Assembly (NCBI RefSeq): GCF_003436425.1
Contig: NZ_QSPK01000062.1
Span: 1 to 14,196, forward strand
Origin: Eubacterium sp. TM05-53
Lineage (GTDB): Bacteria; Bacillota_I; Bacilli_A; Erysipelotrichales; Erysipelotrichaceae
Length of the DNA stretch: 14,196 nt
Direction: 5' to 3'
The notes under the pieces: model-generated
Told to the model about the DNA's origin: nothing
The model's input: the letters and a program-made list of their open reading frames with translations, nothing else
Database searches by the model: none
Position numbers and translations under genes: made by a program
In this document: positions 1-7,015 of the stretch, one piece after another
Layout of the letters: each line of letters starts with the position of its first letter
Position numbering within the stretch: position 1 is the first letter of the stretch

Positions 1-96
1 TCATTTAATGTGATTAGATTATTGGTTTTCATATTCAATTAATTTGGCAATCAACATCTTTACAGGTGGCAAACGCATTAAAGGATGCGCTTGAAT

Positions 97-102
97 CATA
101 AT
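97..102 (+). promoter_or_regulatory. possible -10 box of the operon promoter
   Basis: CATAAT matches the -10 consensus at five of six positions and lies about 27 nt before the first gene, but no good -35 box sits 16-18 nt upstream. The true promoter may be this one or may lie before the window. Bases 1-96 contain no clear gene. Confidence 0.25.
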
Positions 103-128
103 AATGCACAGAAAAGGAGGAATCATAT

Positions 129-872
129 ATGGCGAATACATGTGCAATTTGTGGTGCTACAATTAATGTTTTACAATCACAGAAATTAATGGATGGAAAT
201 TATATTTGTACAAAGGGTTGTCGTGCAAAGGGATTAAAATATTATGATTATGTTCATTCAGATCTAGATAATGTCAAGGATCATATTCATCAAACTGAGG
301 TGGGTACAAAGATTTGGCAAGATTTAATGGAACCTTTGAAAAAAACGCGTGATAAAAATCAAAAGATGCAGTCTTTTGGTCCTATTTATATTGCACCAAG
401 TCTAGGTTTGGTTGCGGTTATTGAAGCTCGTGGAGGTTTGTTTAATACAAAAATATATGCGTGTGTATATCGTCTAGAAAATCTTCAGATTTATAAAACC
501 GAAAATATGCCAGCTAGAACGAGTGGTTCGGACAAAGATAAAAAGTGTGTTCACTTAGGCTTTGTACATACAAAAGGTTTAAATGATGTCTATATTCCAT
601 TTGATGATGAAACAAGATGTCATCAATGTGTAGATTATCTAAATAAATTGTTTGGCTTAGATGATTCATTTAGAAGTGGCATTAAAAAGTCTGTAACTCA
701 ATTTAAGGCAACAAAGAGTATGTGGGATTTAGCGAAAGCCAAAAAGAATGGAGAAAATTTAGAAGAAAAAGCGAAAGCGACAGTGGATGCGTTTGGGGCA
801 ACGATCATTGGAGATCGTACGCAATTTAAAGATGCAGCCGATCAAGCTCTAGCTGGATATGACTTGGATTAA
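129..872 (+). CDS. DUF4428-type zinc-finger protein, cytoplasmic
   Basis: The 247-residue product has no signal peptide or membrane helix, so it should be cytoplasmic. Its N-terminus has the pattern of DUF4428 proteins: a Cys pair C5/C8, a Gly-Asn-Tyr-Ile stretch, then C27 and C31. The second pair is spaced C-x3-C instead of the usual C-x2-C. The middle (about 80-180) alternates beta-like stretches and ends with a Cys-His-Gln-Cys helix segment, reminiscent of bacterial PH-like domains; that is inference. The C-terminus is Lys/Glu/Ala-rich and helical. The start is supported by AGGAGG at 115-120, eight bases before the ATG. It is the first gene of the long operon, and its end overlaps the next gene by 14 nt. 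The role is unknown; DUF4428 proteins probably act in protein interaction through the zinc finger. Confidence 0.85.
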   Translation: MANTCAICGATINVLQSQKLMDGNYICTKGCRAKGLKYYDYVHSDLDNVKDHIHQTEVGTKIWQDLMEPLKKTRDKNQKMQSFGPIYIAPSLGLVAVIEARGGLFNTKIYACVYRLENLQIYKTENMPARTSGSDKDKKCVHLGFVHTKGLNDVYIPFDDETRCHQCVDYLNKLFGLDDSFRSGIKKSVTQFKATKSMWDLAKAKKNGENLEEKAKATVDAFGATIIGDRTQFKDAADQALAGYDLD

Positions 873-2145
873 GCTTTGTTCGGTCTTGTTTCTTAGTTTG
901 AATCTAATGTTTACAGGTTGTAAATCACAACCTAATGAAGAGGTATATATTTCAGATTTCTACAATATTCATGAAGAATATAAGGATGCATGGGGAAATG
1001 TTGGTAAGTATGACATTTCCTTACCTTATATTCATTGTGATTCAAAGAGCGCAAAGAAATTGAATCAGACAATCAAAAATGAATACAAGGATTTGGTAGA
1101 TTCTTTAGATGAGGCAAAAGAAGAAGGGTATACGTTGCCGGACACAAAGGTTAGTTATGATGTGTATACACATTCAAATCTATTGAGTTTAGTTATTAAG
1201 GAAGAAGTAGAGACGGAATATCCTAGGTATAAGGTGTATCATTTTGATTCTAAAACGAAGAAGCGTGTTTCGAATAAAAAGTTGTATAAGAAATATAAAA
1301 TCAGTCAAAAAGATATGAAGGTATGGGCTGCACAGGCTTTTGATCAGGAATATGCCAATGAATATTATGACAATGTAAAGGAATTAAGAGCTCAAACAAT
1401 TGGTTTGTTGCCTTCAAATCTGGATGTGTTTTACCACAAAGGAAAATTGAATGTATTGATTCCTGTCGCCACAAATTTTGGTTCTGGAACAAAGATGGTT
1501 TTGTATAGGCCAAGTCGCAAGAAGTCTTATAAGATAGAAGATTCTTCCACGTTTGACCAGATGACTATGACATTAAAGAATAATAAGCTATCGCTTTACT
1601 ATAGTGGAACGGATAAAACGTATAAGGTGCACGGTTGTTTTAATGAGTATAAACAAGTTCATGTGTATGAAATAGGTCCTGGTGTCACTTATGGTTTTGC
1701 GCTAACGACAAATGGTTTGGTGGAAGTGATTGCGATTGAGGATGGTTTGCCGATTGAGCGTGTTTGTAGTCAAGGACCATTATATGGGTTAGATAAAGTA
1801 AAAAGCCTTCGTAGTGGGCAGGCACTGACAGAAAATGATCAGTTGATTGATTTATTTGATGCATTGCAAAATCAGCCGTTTAAAAGTCTTGAGGGTACGT
1901 ATACAAATGAGAGTGTAACACTTCAAATCGATGAGAATGGTTTGTATGCAATGCAGGATCAAGAGAATTCGCATTCTGGCCTATTGTTTAGTGTAGGTAT
2001 GGAAGAAGACGGATTTGTGTATGGATATGATGACTATAATCAACAAGTCTTATCGTATTGTAAAGTAATGCCGTTATATGAAAAATTAGAGATCAAAAAT
2101 TTGTTTGATCATGACAAATTAGAATTGGAGTATCAATATGAATAA
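859..2145 (+). CDS. large lipoprotein, possibly DUF3298/DUF4163-like (RsiV/PdaC-type)
   Basis: The 428-residue product starts with a basic-hydrophobic lipoprotein signal peptide ending Phe-Thr-Gly-Cys, so C21 should be lipidated and the rest lies outside the membrane. Residues about 50-180 contain 'YDISLPYIHC', an Asn-rich helix, and then a strand-rich stretch around a Lys-Val-Tyr-His segment. That order resembles the DUF4163/DUF3298 domains of anti-sigma factor RsiV and deacetylase PdaC. This is a weak resemblance only. The rest (about 190-428) is not recognised. It overlaps the upstream gene by 14 nt and the downstream gene by 8 nt. It has no strong ribosome binding site of its own, so translational coupling to the DUF4428 gene is likely. 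It is not an obvious paralogue of the small lipoproteins that follow. Confidence 0.85.
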   Translation: MTWIKLCSVLFLSLNLMFTGCKSQPNEEVYISDFYNIHEEYKDAWGNVGKYDISLPYIHCDSKSAKKLNQTIKNEYKDLVDSLDEAKEEGYTLPDTKVSYDVYTHSNLLSLVIKEEVETEYPRYKVYHFDSKTKKRVSNKKLYKKYKISQKDMKVWAAQAFDQEYANEYYDNVKELRAQTIGLLPSNLDVFYHKGKLNVLIPVATNFGSGTKMVLYRPSRKKSYKIEDSSTFDQMTMTLKNNKLSLYYSGTDKTYKVHGCFNEYKQVHVYEIGPGVTYGFALTTNGLVEVIAIEDGLPIERVCSQGPLYGLDKVKSLRSGQALTENDQLIDLFDALQNQPFKSLEGTYTNESVTLQIDENGLYAMQDQENSHSGLLFSVGMEEDGFVYGYDDYNQQVLSYCKVMPLYEKLEIKNLFDHDKLELEYQYE

Positions 2146-2797
2146 TAAAAAATTGTTTGCGAGTGCATTAGTACTAAGTATGTTTTTTGGATTAACAGCT
2201 TGTTCAAGTGAAAAGCCGGAAGATACAAAGGTTGTAGAAAAGAAGGAAGAGAAAAAAGAAGAGAAGAAGGAAGAAAAGAAAGAAGAAAAGAAAAAAGAAA
2301 AGAAAGAAGAAAGTACGGATGTTGTATTAGTAAGAGAAATTTCGAGTAAGACATATACAGTCACAATTCCACAGCTTACTTCATTCTATACACCAAGTAG
2401 AGATGGTTTAGAAGTTAAAACAGAAGTAGGTGAGCAACAAATCTCATATACGCTTGAAGATGAATTTGGTGATTTTAAAATGGCTATTTATGTAAACCCA
2501 ATCAGTGCTGAGAGTGCAGAAGCCTATGCGAATCGTATTAATGAAGGATTTAAGGATGATGAATCGGAACAATATAAGCCTAGCACGGTGGGTGAATTCA
2601 GTGGCTTTAGAAAAGTGACTACAAGTGAAAATCCTAGCTTCAAATGTAAAGATAACTTGTTGTTGGATTTTGCAAGTGTGGATGGTTCTGCTGTAGTGAT
2701 GTCTGTAACGGTAGAACAATTCTATGATACAGATACAACGGATATGGAAGTAGCGATGAAAGCTATTTTGGGCAATATGAAAGTTGAGGTTAAGTAG
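2138..2797 (+). CDS. array lipoprotein 1 with Lys/Glu-rich tether
   Basis: The 219-residue product has a lipoprotein signal peptide with lipobox Leu-Thr-Ala-Cys (C22). A nearly pure Lys/Glu tether follows (about 34-58), encoded by a 78-nt purine-only run at 2236-2313, and then one ~150-residue domain. Domain landmarks shared with its neighbours are 'TSFYTPS' near the start, 'YKPSTVGEFSGF' in the middle and a final 'AILGNMKVEVK'. The strand-helix pattern and terminal 'I..N.KV' strand resemble the Mog1/PsbP/DcrB-like (DUF1795) fold; that is inference. GGAG at 2127-2130 is well placed for this ATG, which overlaps the end of the previous gene. No function is known. Membrane-anchored, it would hold its domain outside the cell on a charged arm. 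Confidence 0.88.
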   Translation: MNNKKLFASALVLSMFFGLTACSSEKPEDTKVVEKKEEKKEEKKEEKKEEKKKEKKEESTDVVLVREISSKTYTVTIPQLTSFYTPSRDGLEVKTEVGEQQISYTLEDEFGDFKMAIYVNPISAESAEAYANRINEGFKDDESEQYKPSTVGEFSGFRKVTTSENPSFKCKDNLLLDFASVDGSAVVMSVTVEQFYDTDTTDMEVAMKAILGNMKVEVK

Positions 2798-2799
2798 TC

Positions 2800-3447
2800 A
2801 TGAACGCAAAATTTGTGAAAAGCTTATTAGTAATCGGAATGGGCTTGAGTTTAGCTGCTTGTTCATCGAATGATCCAGAGCCTAAAAAGGAAGATACAAA
2901 GGTTGTTGAAGCTAAAAAGGAAGAAAAGAAAGAGGAAAAGAAAGAAGAGAAAACAACGGATTTTGTGGTGAGCAAAAACTACAACAAGAAGTATGAGATC
3001 ATCATCACAATGCCTCAAGATTTCACAACGATTTATACGCCAGCAGATGGTGTAAAGGTTACCGGAGAGATTGTGAATGATTCTTTTATTCGCTATAGCT
3101 TTGAAAATAAAGAAGCCGATACGAAAAAGATTGCGACAGTTGAAGCAAATGCAGATGCGACAGCGGATGAAGTGGCTGAAACCTTCAATAAAGGTGAGGA
3201 AGATGAGAGTAAGCTTTATAAGCCTTATCAGGTTGGAAATTATACAGGTGTAAATAAGATTTCGGATTATTCTTATGATGATTATGTAACGTACAATATG
3301 TATTTCAATTTGGATCGAGATGGTTTTAAAGGAACAATTAAGGTTGTTGTTGAAAAGCTAAAAGCGGAAGCGGATGATTCGGATACAGAAGCTATTATTA
3401 CTGCAATTTTGGATAATGTAAAAGTTGAAAAGAAGAAATGTGAGTAA
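2800..3447 (+). CDS. array lipoprotein 2 with Lys/Glu-rich tether
   Basis: The 215-residue product has the signal peptide 'GLSLAAC' with lipidated C21, a Lys/Glu tether at about residues 29-50, and the array domain. Landmarks are 'FTTIYTPA' near residue 75, 'YKPYQVGNYTGV' and the final 'AILDNVKVEKK'. It begins two bases after the stop of the previous gene with GAGG at 2786-2789 as ribosome binding site, so it is clearly co-translated. The C-terminal Lys-Lys-Lys-Cys-Glu adds an unusual extracellular cysteine. It is a diverged paralogue of the flanking genes, with no recognised function. Confidence 0.88.
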   Translation: MNAKFVKSLLVIGMGLSLAACSSNDPEPKKEDTKVVEAKKEEKKEEKKEEKTTDFVVSKNYNKKYEIIITMPQDFTTIYTPADGVKVTGEIVNDSFIRYSFENKEADTKKIATVEANADATADEVAETFNKGEEDESKLYKPYQVGNYTGVNKISDYSYDDYVTYNMYFNLDRDGFKGTIKVVVEKLKAEADDSDTEAIITAILDNVKVEKKKCE

Positions 3448-3451
3448 GCCT

Positions 3452-4051
3452 ATGAATCATAAGCTAGCTAAGATCTTGCTTGCGCTAGGTATAGGCTTAA
3501 GTCTAGTTTCTTGTGCAAAAAAGCCAGAAGAACCAAGGCCTTCACAAGTGAAAAAAGAAGAGAAGGTAAAGATTGGCGAAATGACTGGAGTCGCACAAAT
3601 GAATGGCTATTTCATTAAGATGACGATGCCAGATTTATTGTCGGTTTATACACCGAAACAAGAAGGCTTAAACATATCGGGTAAGCTAGAGGGTGGTCGT
3701 ATCCTTAAATATGATTTACATTCGGATGATCGTACGTATATCACGCGAATTTCAATTGATTGCGATTATCGTAAGGCGGCCAAGGAAACGGCGGATGTCT
3801 TGAATGCAGGTTTTGAAGATGAAGCAGATCAATATAAGGAATTTACGATTGGTAAGTATTCGGGTTACAAGAAAACAACAGTATATGATTCGTCTGATAA
3901 AACCTATTCTAAGATGTTGATCGATTATCCGGTTGGTGAAGATAATGTTGTCTTACAAATTTATGTAGAACAAGAAAAAGCCAATGATTTGGATGAGGTA
4001 ACACTTGCTGTATTGGATAATATCGTTGTTGAAATTTGTATGGAAGAGTAG
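3452..4051 (+). CDS. array lipoprotein 3, short tether
   Basis: With the ATG at 3452 the product is 199 residues. I chose this start because it gives a signal peptide of the same length as its paralogues, with 'GLSLVSC' ending at C21. An in-frame GTG at 3440 and TTG at 3425 lie upstream, inside the end of the previous gene, and neither has a better ribosome binding site. The tether is shorter and less repetitive than in the other copies (about 22-40, Lys/Glu/Pro). Domain landmarks are 'LLSVYTPK', 'YKEFTIGKYSGY', 'LIDYPVGEDNVVLQIYVEQ' and the final 'AVLDNIVVEI'. It starts 4 nt after the preceding stop. The function is unknown. Confidence 0.85.
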   Translation: MNHKLAKILLALGIGLSLVSCAKKPEEPRPSQVKKEEKVKIGEMTGVAQMNGYFIKMTMPDLLSVYTPKQEGLNISGKLEGGRILKYDLHSDDRTYITRISIDCDYRKAAKETADVLNAGFEDEADQYKEFTIGKYSGYKKTTVYDSSDKTYSKMLIDYPVGEDNVVLQIYVEQEKANDLDEVTLAVLDNIVVEICMEE

Positions 4052-4056
4052 GTGAT
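4050..4056 (+). promoter_or_regulatory. ribosome binding site deciding the start of array lipoprotein 4
   Basis: AGGTGAT matches the anti-Shine-Dalgarno partner closely and overlaps the TAG stop of the preceding gene. It lies 4 nt before a GTG at 4061. This makes 4061, rather than the in-frame GTG at 4052, the likely start. Confidence 0.6.
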
Positions 4057-4060
4057 AAGA

Positions 4061-4738
4061 GTGAAAAGGAATAAGTTATTAACTGGCTTCTTGGTTTTGG
4101 GTATGGGACTAAGTTTAGTGGCTTGTTCATCAAATGAGCCAGAGACTAAGGTAGCTGAAGAAAAGAAAATAGAAGAGACTAAGGCAATCGAAGAAAAAGA
4201 AGAAAAGGTAAAAGAAGAGAAGAAGGAAGAAGAAAAGGCTAAGGCAGCTGAGGAAGAAAAAGAAAAGGACAGTACGATTATTAGTTATGCGAATAAAAAG
4301 GTAAGAGTTACTTTACCTAAAGATTTGACTTCTTTCCATACGCCTGCTAGAGAAATTTCTAGATATAGCTATATGGAAGAATCGAATGTTCTTGGTTATT
4401 CATTGTATGCGAAAGATCGTACGTTTACCATTCATTTCTCAATTGGAACGGATGGCTGGGATTCAGCAGAGGCTGCCAGCATTTCTCACAACAAGGTTTG
4501 TAAGGATGAATCAAAAATGTATGAGCCATGTACTGTAGGTGAATATTCTGGATATAAGTATGTGGTGTCAAGTGATAAATCGATTGAATATCATTATGTG
4601 CTTGATTATCTAGTGGATGGTCAAGATGTCGTACTAACCATTCGTGAAGAATTACGTAATGATGACGATACTTCCTTGTTAGAGCCGTTTTTGCTGGATG
4701 TGGTACATAATTTAAAGATTGAATTAATAGGAGAATAA
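4061..4738 (+). CDS. array lipoprotein 4 with long Lys/Glu/Ala tether
   Basis: From GTG at 4061 the product is 225 residues, with signal peptide 'GMGLSLVAC' (C22), exactly matching the length of the next paralogue. The tether (about 30-70) is rich in Lys, Glu and Ala and is the longest in the array. Domain landmarks are 'LPKDLTSFHTPA', 'YEPCTVGEYSGY', 'LDYLVDGQDVVLTIREEL' and a final 'VVHNLKIELIG'. An in-frame GTG at 4052 would add three residues but leaves the AGGTGAT site inside the gene. The 60 bp coding for the signal peptide differ from those of the next gene at only four positions (4070-4129 versus 4749-4808), suggesting recent duplication or conversion. The function is unknown. Confidence 0.87.
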   Translation: MKRNKLLTGFLVLGMGLSLVACSSNEPETKVAEEKKIEETKAIEEKEEKVKEEKKEEEKAKAAEEEKEKDSTIISYANKKVRVTLPKDLTSFHTPAREISRYSYMEESNVLGYSLYAKDRTFTIHFSIGTDGWDSAEAASISHNKVCKDESKMYEPCTVGEYSGYKYVVSSDKSIEYHYVLDYLVDGQDVVLTIREELRNDDDTSLLEPFLLDVVHNLKIELIGE

Positions 4739-4739
4739 T

Positions 4740-5888
4740 ATGAATGGGAATAAGTTATTAACCAGCTTCTTAGTTTTGGGTATGGGACTGAGTTTAGTGG
4801 CTTGTTCAAATGATAAGCCTGAGTCTAAAAAAGAAGAGGCTAAGGTAGCAGAAAAGAAAAAAGAAGAAAAACGAATGGATACGCAGGATCGAACGGCTAA
4901 ATTGAGTGTTCCCGAAGATCTATCTCCTTATTTTACTTCATCTAGAGAGGGTGTAGGTAAAATGGAGAGTATGTTAAAGGATAATGGTTCGATTGTCTAT
5001 AAGTGTTTAAATGAAGAGAATAAGTATGAGTTGAATGCTGAAATTAAATTGTTGTCGTCTAGCTCTGCTGAAAAGAGTGCGGATCTACAGAATTCAATGT
5101 ATGGTGAAAATGACGAGGATAAAAAGTATAAGCCTTGTACGTTTGAGGGCTTTGATGCGTATAGTCACACCATCAATCTGGGTACAGTTGAAAATACTAG
5201 ACTTCACTATTATGTAGATTATCCAGTCGAGGATATCAATAAGGTCGTTTCCATTGAGATCAACCAGAAGAATGATAAAGAAAAGGATACTTCTGATTTA
5301 GAACCTTTTGCGAAAGCAATCATTAAGAATATGAAGCTCGAAAAGGTGAAGGATGAAAAGAAAGAAGAAGTAAAGAAGGAAGTTAAAGAAGAAAAGGTTG
5401 ATGAAAACAGCAAGGAAATTGTTGGCGAATCGTCTCGTGCAAAATTAATATTACCGAGAGATTTGACTTCGTTCTATACGCCAAGTATGGAGTATGACAC
5501 AATCAAGGGAAATCAGGATAAGGGAAATGTTGGTTATACATTAAGTAGAGAAGATCCTAAGCGTACAGTAAGTGTTTCTATATGCACGGATTCTAGTTCT
5601 ACGCTTGAAGAGGCTATCGTCTTCCATAATGAGCATTTAAGTAAAGGAGAAGAGCCATTCACAGAATATACATTGGGTGAATATTCGGGTTATCGTGCTA
5701 CAAGGTATACGAATTATTGGAATAGTGCCAATGATACAACGTATATGTATAAGTTAAGTTATCTAGTAGGCGATAAAAATGTAATATTATCATGTTCTGT
5801 AACGCTTCGTGATAATTCAGATGATACGACAGGGTTAGAAGATGTAATGTTAGCGGCTTTGCAGCAATTGAAGGTAGAAATTAAATAA
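4740..5888 (+). CDS. array lipoprotein 5, two-domain fusion
   Basis: At 382 residues this is the only complete two-domain member. It has a signal peptide (C22), a short Lys/Glu tether (about 28-45), domain A (about 50-200), a second Lys/Glu linker (about 201-228) and domain B (about 230-382). Domain A is diverged: 'SVPEDLSPYFTS' and 'YKPCTFEGFDAY'. Domain B has the standard 'LPRDLTSFYTPS' and 'YTLGEYSGY' and is closest to array lipoprotein 4. The inner linker looks like the tether of a second lipoprotein whose signal peptide was lost, so the gene probably arose by in-frame fusion of two tandem paralogues. AGGAGA at 4729-4734 precedes the ATG by 5 nt. The function is unknown. Confidence 0.88.
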   Translation: MNGNKLLTSFLVLGMGLSLVACSNDKPESKKEEAKVAEKKKEEKRMDTQDRTAKLSVPEDLSPYFTSSREGVGKMESMLKDNGSIVYKCLNEENKYELNAEIKLLSSSSAEKSADLQNSMYGENDEDKKYKPCTFEGFDAYSHTINLGTVENTRLHYYVDYPVEDINKVVSIEINQKNDKEKDTSDLEPFAKAIIKNMKLEKVKDEKKEEVKKEVKEEKVDENSKEIVGESSRAKLILPRDLTSFYTPSMEYDTIKGNQDKGNVGYTLSREDPKRTVSVSICTDSSSTLEEAIVFHNEHLSKGEEPFTEYTLGEYSGYRATRYTNYWNSANDTTYMYKLSYLVGDKNVILSCSVTLRDNSDDTTGLEDVMLAALQQLKVEIK

Positions 5889-5905
5889 TAATAGGAGAAC
5901 ATAAT

Positions 5906-6520
5906 ATGAAAAATAATAAGTTATTAACAAGTCTGTTTGTGCTTGGTATGGGCTTGAGTCTAGTTGCGTGTGGTGCAAGTGATGGTGGTACGACTACAAA
6001 GACGGATGGTACAAAAACGGTAGAGAAGAAAGAGGAGCAGAAGTTTGCGGATCGAAAAGAGTATGAAACGGAGGGTCTAGCTTGTAATTTTAAATTGCCA
6101 AACTTGGATTCTTTCTATTTGGTGAAGGGTTTAGAAAAGCCTGTTTACAATACGGAATTATCGCTTGGAAACACAAAATATGAAGTTTATGATGATTATC
6201 TTCCGGTTCTTTTAGTATATGTAGGAGATGATGCATTCGCAGAATGGAGTGATGGATATACTATTGAGGAACTTGCGACAAAAGATTTGAATGGGGAAGC
6301 TGAATATACAGAGACAAAAGTCGGTGGTTATAGAGCTTTAGTTGCAGATTTATCGGATGAGGATAGTTTAAAGAAACAATACTATATTGAACATCCAGAT
6401 CTTCCAAATGGAATCGTTTGTATTGAAGTCTGTGAATATGATGATAATGATATTTCCGATGAATTGGCAGAAGCGATCATTAAAGAGTTCAAAGTTGTTG
6501 AACTTTTAGATGTTGAATAA
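5906..6520 (+). CDS. array lipoprotein 6, diverged, Thr/Gly tether
   Basis: The 204-residue product has the same signal peptide as its neighbours ('GMGLSLVAC', C22), but the tether is Gly/Thr/Lys-rich (about 23-45) instead of pure Lys/Glu. The domain is a diverged version: 'EGLACNFKLPNLDSFYLVKG' replaces the 'TSFYTPS' start, and the centre reads 'YTETKVGGYRAL'. The end 'AIIKEFKVVELLDVE' keeps the terminal helix-strand pattern. AGGAGA at 5893-5898 supports the ATG. Its stop codon at 6518-6520 is followed, in the same frame and after three sense codons, by a second domain of the same subtype. It may therefore be the front half of a split two-domain lipoprotein. Confidence 0.87.
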   Translation: MKNNKLLTSLFVLGMGLSLVACGASDGGTTTKTDGTKTVEKKEEQKFADRKEYETEGLACNFKLPNLDSFYLVKGLEKPVYNTELSLGNTKYEVYDDYLPVLLVYVGDDAFAEWSDGYTIEELATKDLNGEAEYTETKVGGYRALVADLSDEDSLKKQYYIEHPDLPNGIVCIEVCEYDDNDISDELAEAIIKEFKVVELLDVE

Positions 6521-6529
6521 TTGTACTTT

Positions 6530-7006
6530 ATGTCGAATCCAAATGATGGATATGCCAAAAGAAAAGAGATGAGTGTACAAGGATTGGCTTGTACATTCTC
6601 TCTTTCAAATATTGATGCTTATTTTCTTGTAGAGGATGAGCGGGTTTCGTATAAAAGTAAAGTGGTTGCGTCTGGAATGATGTATCGCATTCTTGGTCAG
6701 AATACGGATATTTTAGTGTTTGTGGATACTATTCCTTATATTCGAAACAATGCGATGTCTTATGATGAAGTGGTTCGTGTTGAGTTTGAAAATCTAGATT
6801 ATAAAGATTTAGAGATACTTGCTTATAAGACATGTATATATGAGGAAGAGGATGGTAATTATATAAAACGTACATATCTTGTGGACTATCCAGATATATC
6901 AAGTGGTGTATTGAGAATCGAAATTCTGAGTAAATCGAATGAATTTGATTCTTTAGTAAGAGCGATTGTAAAAGAAATACAAGTAAAAACAATAGAAGAA
7001 TGGTAG
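6530..7006 (+). CDS. array paralogue without signal peptide (possible split second domain)
   Basis: The 158-residue product is a homologue of the preceding lipoprotein domain: 'KRKEMSVQGLACTFSLSNIDAYFLVED' against the upstream 'RKEYETEGLACNF', with the matching ending 'AIVKEIQVK'. It has no signal peptide, tether or lipobox, so if made alone it would stay in the cytoplasm. The ATG at 6530, and an alternative TTG at 6521, lack any Shine-Dalgarno sequence, unlike most neighbours. The frame is the same as upstream, separated only by TAA at 6518-6520. It may be expressed by reinitiation or readthrough, or be the stranded second half of a former two-domain lipoprotein. The open frame is fully intact, so selection may still act on it. 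Confidence 0.7.
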   Translation: MSNPNDGYAKRKEMSVQGLACTFSLSNIDAYFLVEDERVSYKSKVVASGMMYRILGQNTDILVFVDTIPYIRNNAMSYDEVVRVEFENLDYKDLEILAYKTCIYEEEDGNYIKRTYLVDYPDISSGVLRIEILSKSNEFDSLVRAIVKEIQVKTIEEW

Positions 7007-7015
7007 GTAAATAAT

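Noticed and set aside
44..49. TTGGCA as -35 box of the operon
   Set aside because: No -10-like sequence lies 16-18 nt downstream.
2119..2364. Minus-strand Ser/Phe-rich frames of 73 and 81 codons opposite the Lys/Glu tether
   Set aside because: They are the complement of the purine-rich tether (poly Ser/Phe/Leu), have no ribosome binding site and lie inside a well-supported gene. The same applies to 2790-2975 and 5219-5413.
2221..5411. CRISPR-like or tandem repeat array in the purine-rich stretches
   Set aside because: The repeats are imperfect Lys/Glu codon runs inside genes, with no regular unit and spacer pattern.
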